48,084 nt of DNA from Acidobacteriota bacterium (lineage in GTDB: Bacteria > Acidobacteriota > Terriglobia > Acidiferrales > UBA7541), in the NCBI GenBank assembly GCA_003165465.1, contig PLUM01000067.1, positions 11,910 to 59,993 of the forward strand, given 5' to 3'. The first letter of the stretch is position 1; every line of letters starts with the position of its first letter. Shown here in pieces: positions 46,038 to 48,084 of this stretch. The notes under the pieces were generated by a model. The model ran no database searches. It had not been told where the DNA came from and worked only from the letters and a program-made list of their open reading frames with translations. The translations under genes were made by a program, and so were the position numbers.

Positions 46038-47081
46038 ATGACACGATTGCAGCGTTCGGCGGTGTTTCTGTTCCTGTGCGTCACGGCGCCCTTGCGCGCG
46101 CAACAGCCAGCGAGGCCTGCGGGCAACTCCTACCAATTAAAACCTTCGCCGAAGACCGTGGCGTGGGGTTATTACGACGCGAAGACGCCTCCCGCGCTGC
46201 GGATCAAGTCCGGCGACACGGTGGAAATGCAGACGCTGATCACGGCCAGCCGCGAGCGTTTTGAGAGCGCGGGCCTTTGGCCCGATCGCGTCGAACCCGC
46301 GTGGCGCGAAATCTACGACCAGGTGAAGGATCACGGCCCGGGGATGCACATGCTCACCGGCCCCGTCTACATCGAGGGCGCCGAGCCGGGCGACGTGCTG
46401 GAAGTGCGCATTCAAAAAATTCGCCTGGCGATTCCCTATGCGCTGAACGCCTTTTCTCCAGGACGCGGTTTTCTTCCCGAGGATTTTCCTTATGAGCGCG
46501 TGAAAGCGATTCCGCTGGACGAGAAACGCATGGTCGCGCAATTTGCCGACGGCATCGAGATTCCGCTGCGCCCGTTTTTCGGAAGCATGGGCGTCGCTCC
46601 GCCGCCGAGCGCCGGGCGCATCAGCAGCGCTCCGCCCTGGGTGAATGCCGGGAACCTGGACAACAAGGAGTTGGTTGAGGGCACGACGCTCTTCATTCCG
46701 ATTCAAGCGCGCGGCGCGCTCTTCCAGGCGGGCGATGGCCACGCAGGCCAGGGCGACGGGGAAGTGGACATCACCGCGATGGAAACTTCGCTCGTTGGCA
46801 CGTTCCAGTTTGTCGTACGAAAGGACATGCGCCTGCGCTGGCCGCGCGCCGAAACACCCACCGAGTTCATCACCATGGGCCTCGACGAAGACCTCACCGC
46901 GGCAACAAAAATGGCGGTCCGCGAAATGATCGATTTTCTAGTGCAGGAAAAACACATGACACGCGACGACGCCTACATGCTGTCGAGCGTCGCCGCCGAC
47001 CTGCACATCACGCAGGTCGTCGACGGCAACAAGGGCGTTCACATGATGATCTCGAAGGCGATTTTTACGAAACCAAGATGA
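46038..47081 (+). CDS. Exported acetamidase/formamidase family protein
   Basis: A 347-residue FmdA/AmdA-family hydrolase of short amides. Signal peptide 'MTRLQRSAVFLFLCVTAPLRAQ'. The family core is visible: 'VAWGYYDAKTPPALRIKSGDTVEMQTL', 'HMLTGPVYIEGAEPGDVLEVRIQKI', 'GGRFSSAPP'-like 'AGRISSAPPWVNAGNLDNKELVEGTTLFIPIQARGALFQAGDGHAGQGDGEVDITAMET', which contains the metal-binding His and Glu/Asp residues. 'DAYMLSSVAADLHITQVVDGNKGVH' closes it. ATG 46038 is preceded by GGGGAGAG. Most characterised members are cytoplasmic; the export signal points to a periplasmic or surface role. The in-frame extension upstream would run into the repeat. Confidence 0.9.
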   Translation: MTRLQRSAVFLFLCVTAPLRAQQPARPAGNSYQLKPSPKTVAWGYYDAKTPPALRIKSGDTVEMQTLITASRERFESAGLWPDRVEPAWREIYDQVKDHGPGMHMLTGPVYIEGAEPGDVLEVRIQKIRLAIPYALNAFSPGRGFLPEDFPYERVKAIPLDEKRMVAQFADGIEIPLRPFFGSMGVAPPPSAGRISSAPPWVNAGNLDNKELVEGTTLFIPIQARGALFQAGDGHAGQGDGEVDITAMETSLVGTFQFVVRKDMRLRWPRAETPTEFITMGLDEDLTAATKMAVREMIDFLVQEKHMTRDDAYMLSSVAADLHITQVVDGNKGVHMMISKAIFTKPR

Positions 47082-47151
47082 ATCAGTGGGACGAGGATGC
47101 GGCCCGCTAAAGACGAGTGCTCAATTCAATGATGTCCGTTATGCCAAAGGC

Positions 47152-47178
47152 TTGAACTATAGCACTAAGTGCTATAAT
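47152..47178 (+). promoter_or_regulatory. Toxin-antitoxin promoter with 19-bp palindromic operator
   Basis: TTGAAC (47152-47157) and a perfect TATAAT (47173-47178) are separated by 15 bp. The perfect palindrome TATAGCACT-A-AGTGCTATA (47158-47176) fills the spacer and overlaps the -10 box. This is the usual arrangement for autorepression by an HTH antitoxin. Confidence 0.65.
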
Positions 47179-47190
47179 ATGCGGGTAGCT

Positions 47191-47562
47191 GTGCGAATTT
47201 TTAAGTCCAGGTGGTTTCAACGCTTTGCCCGGAAGGAAGGAATTACGGACACGGTCTTGCGTGAGGCGATTGCTCGCGCCGAAAAGGGCCAGATCGATGC
47301 CGACCTTGGCGGTGAGGTCATCAAACAGCGGATTGCCAGGCCAGGGCAAGGAAAATCGAAAGGTTACCGAACCATAGTCTTTTTCCGCCGCGGAGCCAGG
47401 GCATTCTTTGTGTATGGGTTCGCCAAGAGCCGACAGGCGAACATCAATGACAATGAGGAGCAACAGTTCAAGGAAGCCGCGAAGATCGTGCTGTCATTGA
47501 CGGAGAACGAACTCGCGGCGCGGTTGAAGAGAGGCGACTTTGTGGAGGCGAGAAGCGAATGA
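47191..47562 (+). CDS. Type II toxin, RelE/HigB-like (DUF1044-type)
   Basis: A 123-residue toxin: 'RIFKSRWFQRFARKEGITDTVLREAIARAEKGQIDADLGGEVIKQRIARPGQGKSKGYRTIVFFRRGARAFFVYGFAKSRQANINDNEEQQFKEAAKIVL' is the compact basic fold of the HigB-2/RelE-like mRNA interferases. These cut mRNA on the ribosome. The GTG at 47191 is preferred to the ATG at 47179 because the ATG directly follows the TATAAT box and would lie upstream of the expected transcript start; the message would be nearly leaderless. The stop overlaps the antitoxin start (ATGA). Toxin before antitoxin is the HigBA order. Confidence 0.85.
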   Translation: MRIFKSRWFQRFARKEGITDTVLREAIARAEKGQIDADLGGEVIKQRIARPGQGKSKGYRTIVFFRRGARAFFVYGFAKSRQANINDNEEQQFKEAAKIVLSLTENELAARLKRGDFVEARSE

Positions 47563-47876
47563 GCAAAAAGTATAAAAGCGAAGCCATGGCGGCCATTCAT
47601 GAAATGATGGGGGACTTGCACACTGGCGGGGTCATCGACAAGCAAACCATGCGGCGTTTCGACGATGCATGCCTTACGCCGGTCCGGGCATTGAAGCCGA
47701 AAGAAATCAAGGCGATACGGGAGAGAGAACGCGTCAGCCAAACCGTTTTCGCCAACTACCTCAACGTCACCAGTAGCCTTGTCAGCAAGTGGGAGCGCGG
47801 TGAAAAGCGGCCTTCCGGAGCTTCGCTCAAGCTGCTATCGCTGGTCGAGAAGAAGGGGCTTGCTGCCGTTGCATAG
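47559..47876 (+). CDS. Antitoxin with XRE-type helix-turn-helix (HigA-like)
   Basis: A 105-residue antitoxin. The N-terminal half (1-48) is predicted to wrap the toxin; the C-terminal half is an XRE helix-turn-helix: 'KEIKAIRERERVSQTVFANYLNVTSSLVSKWERGEKRPSGASLKLLSLVEKKG'. It neutralises the upstream toxin and probably represses the operon through the palindrome at 47158-47176. The 4-bp overlap with the toxin gene couples their translation. Confidence 0.92.
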   Translation: MSKKYKSEAMAAIHEMMGDLHTGGVIDKQTMRRFDDACLTPVRALKPKEIKAIRERERVSQTVFANYLNVTSSLVSKWERGEKRPSGASLKLLSLVEKKGLAAVA

Positions 47877-47896
47877 CCGCATGACAGGATGTTGCG

Positions 47897-48084
47897 ATGA
47901 AAAGTGAAAAACTTGTAGTGGTGCGGGGAAGCGGCAATGTGTTCCGCGATTTGGGGCATAAGAACGCCGATGCCGAACAATTCAAGGCCATCCGCGCCGC
48001 TGAAATCATCAAGGCGCTTGATCGGGATCACCTGACTGTGCGCGCCGCACACGGTCGCACGGGCATTGCGGCGGCCGACTTCTC
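47897..48084 (+). CDS. Helix-turn-helix antitoxin-like protein, 3' end outside the window
   Basis: The first 62 residues of a gene that runs off the window: 'MKSEKLVVVRGSGNVFRDLG' then 'NADAEQFKAIRAAEIIKALDRDHLTVRAAHGRTGIAAADF', matching XRE-family HTH antitoxins of HigA/RelB-like modules (the opening 'SGNVFRDLG' is typical). It starts 20 bp after the first antitoxin. No separate toxin gene precedes it, so it may be a second, orphan antitoxin for the same locus or the head of a further module downstream. Confidence 0.8.
   Translation, partial: MKSEKLVVVRGSGNVFRDLGHKNADAEQFKAIRAAEIIKALDRDHLTVRAAHGRTGIAAADF

Overview
The window reads as a contiguous piece of a high-GC bacterial chromosome, most likely from an acidobacterium. 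This is an inference from three things: a 1,157-residue Oar-like TonB-dependent receptor with an N-terminal carboxypeptidase-regulatory-like domain, a Vgb-like propeller protein carrying a similar Ig-like domain, and several families of short palindromic intergenic repeats of the kind abundant in soil acidobacterial genomes. No rRNA, tRNA, prophage, transposase or CRISPR array was seen. Both ends cut through genes.

Layout. 1-3 kb: two APC-superfamily amino-acid permeases. 3-10 kb: a membrane SpoIIE-type phosphatase, the bifunctional NAD(P)HX repair enzyme, TsaE, and a large unrecognised protein ending in a nucleotide-cyclase-like domain. 10-15 kb (minus strand): a 4-hydroxybenzoyl-CoA-type thioesterase and a four-gene operon in bzdN-O-P-Q order that looks like an ATP-dependent (class I) benzoyl-CoA or related aryl-CoA reductase. 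15-18 kb: an Rrf2 regulator with a GNAT protein, a SnoaL-like protein and the iron-sulfur repair protein RIC/ScdA. 18-21 kb: RecX, a small cytochrome c and a heme-binding Vgb-like propeller protein. 21-26 kb: a quinone reductase, a 4-oxalomesaconate hydratase-like amidohydrolase, a fused LigB-LigA (gallate-type) ring-cleavage dioxygenase and a zinc alcohol dehydrogenase. 26-30 kb: an ACT-domain gene with an in-frame stop, RecQ and an MFS transporter. 30-37 kb: a stress or dormancy block with a HAD-HerA fusion, a hibernation factor, a Crp/Fnr regulator coupled to a STAS protein, a PAS-PAS-sigma54 activator, Hsp20 and a small Cys-rich protein. 37-47 kb: TonB receptor, S1/P1 nuclease, MsrB, exported MmgE/PrpD, short-chain fatty acid transporter and exported acetamidase/formamidase. 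47-48 kb: a RelE-HigA type toxin-antitoxin pair and a further truncated HTH gene.

Two regulatory circuits can be read from the DNA. First, a 14-bp near-palindrome (RGTAYTACADTACY) occurs at the promoters of the aryl-CoA reductase operon, the GNAT-Rrf2 operon and ric, and overlaps the predicted -10 box in the last two. This suggests that the Rrf2 protein links oxygen- and NO-sensitive Fe-S metabolism to anaerobic aromatic degradation. Second, GTGAT-N4-ATCAC-type sites lie before the ACT gene and hpf, with weaker copies before the STAS-Crp/Fnr pair and hsp20. They match the R-E-x-x-x-R recognition helix of the local Crp/Fnr protein, whose N-terminal cysteines resemble those of FNR. These are sequence-level predictions only.
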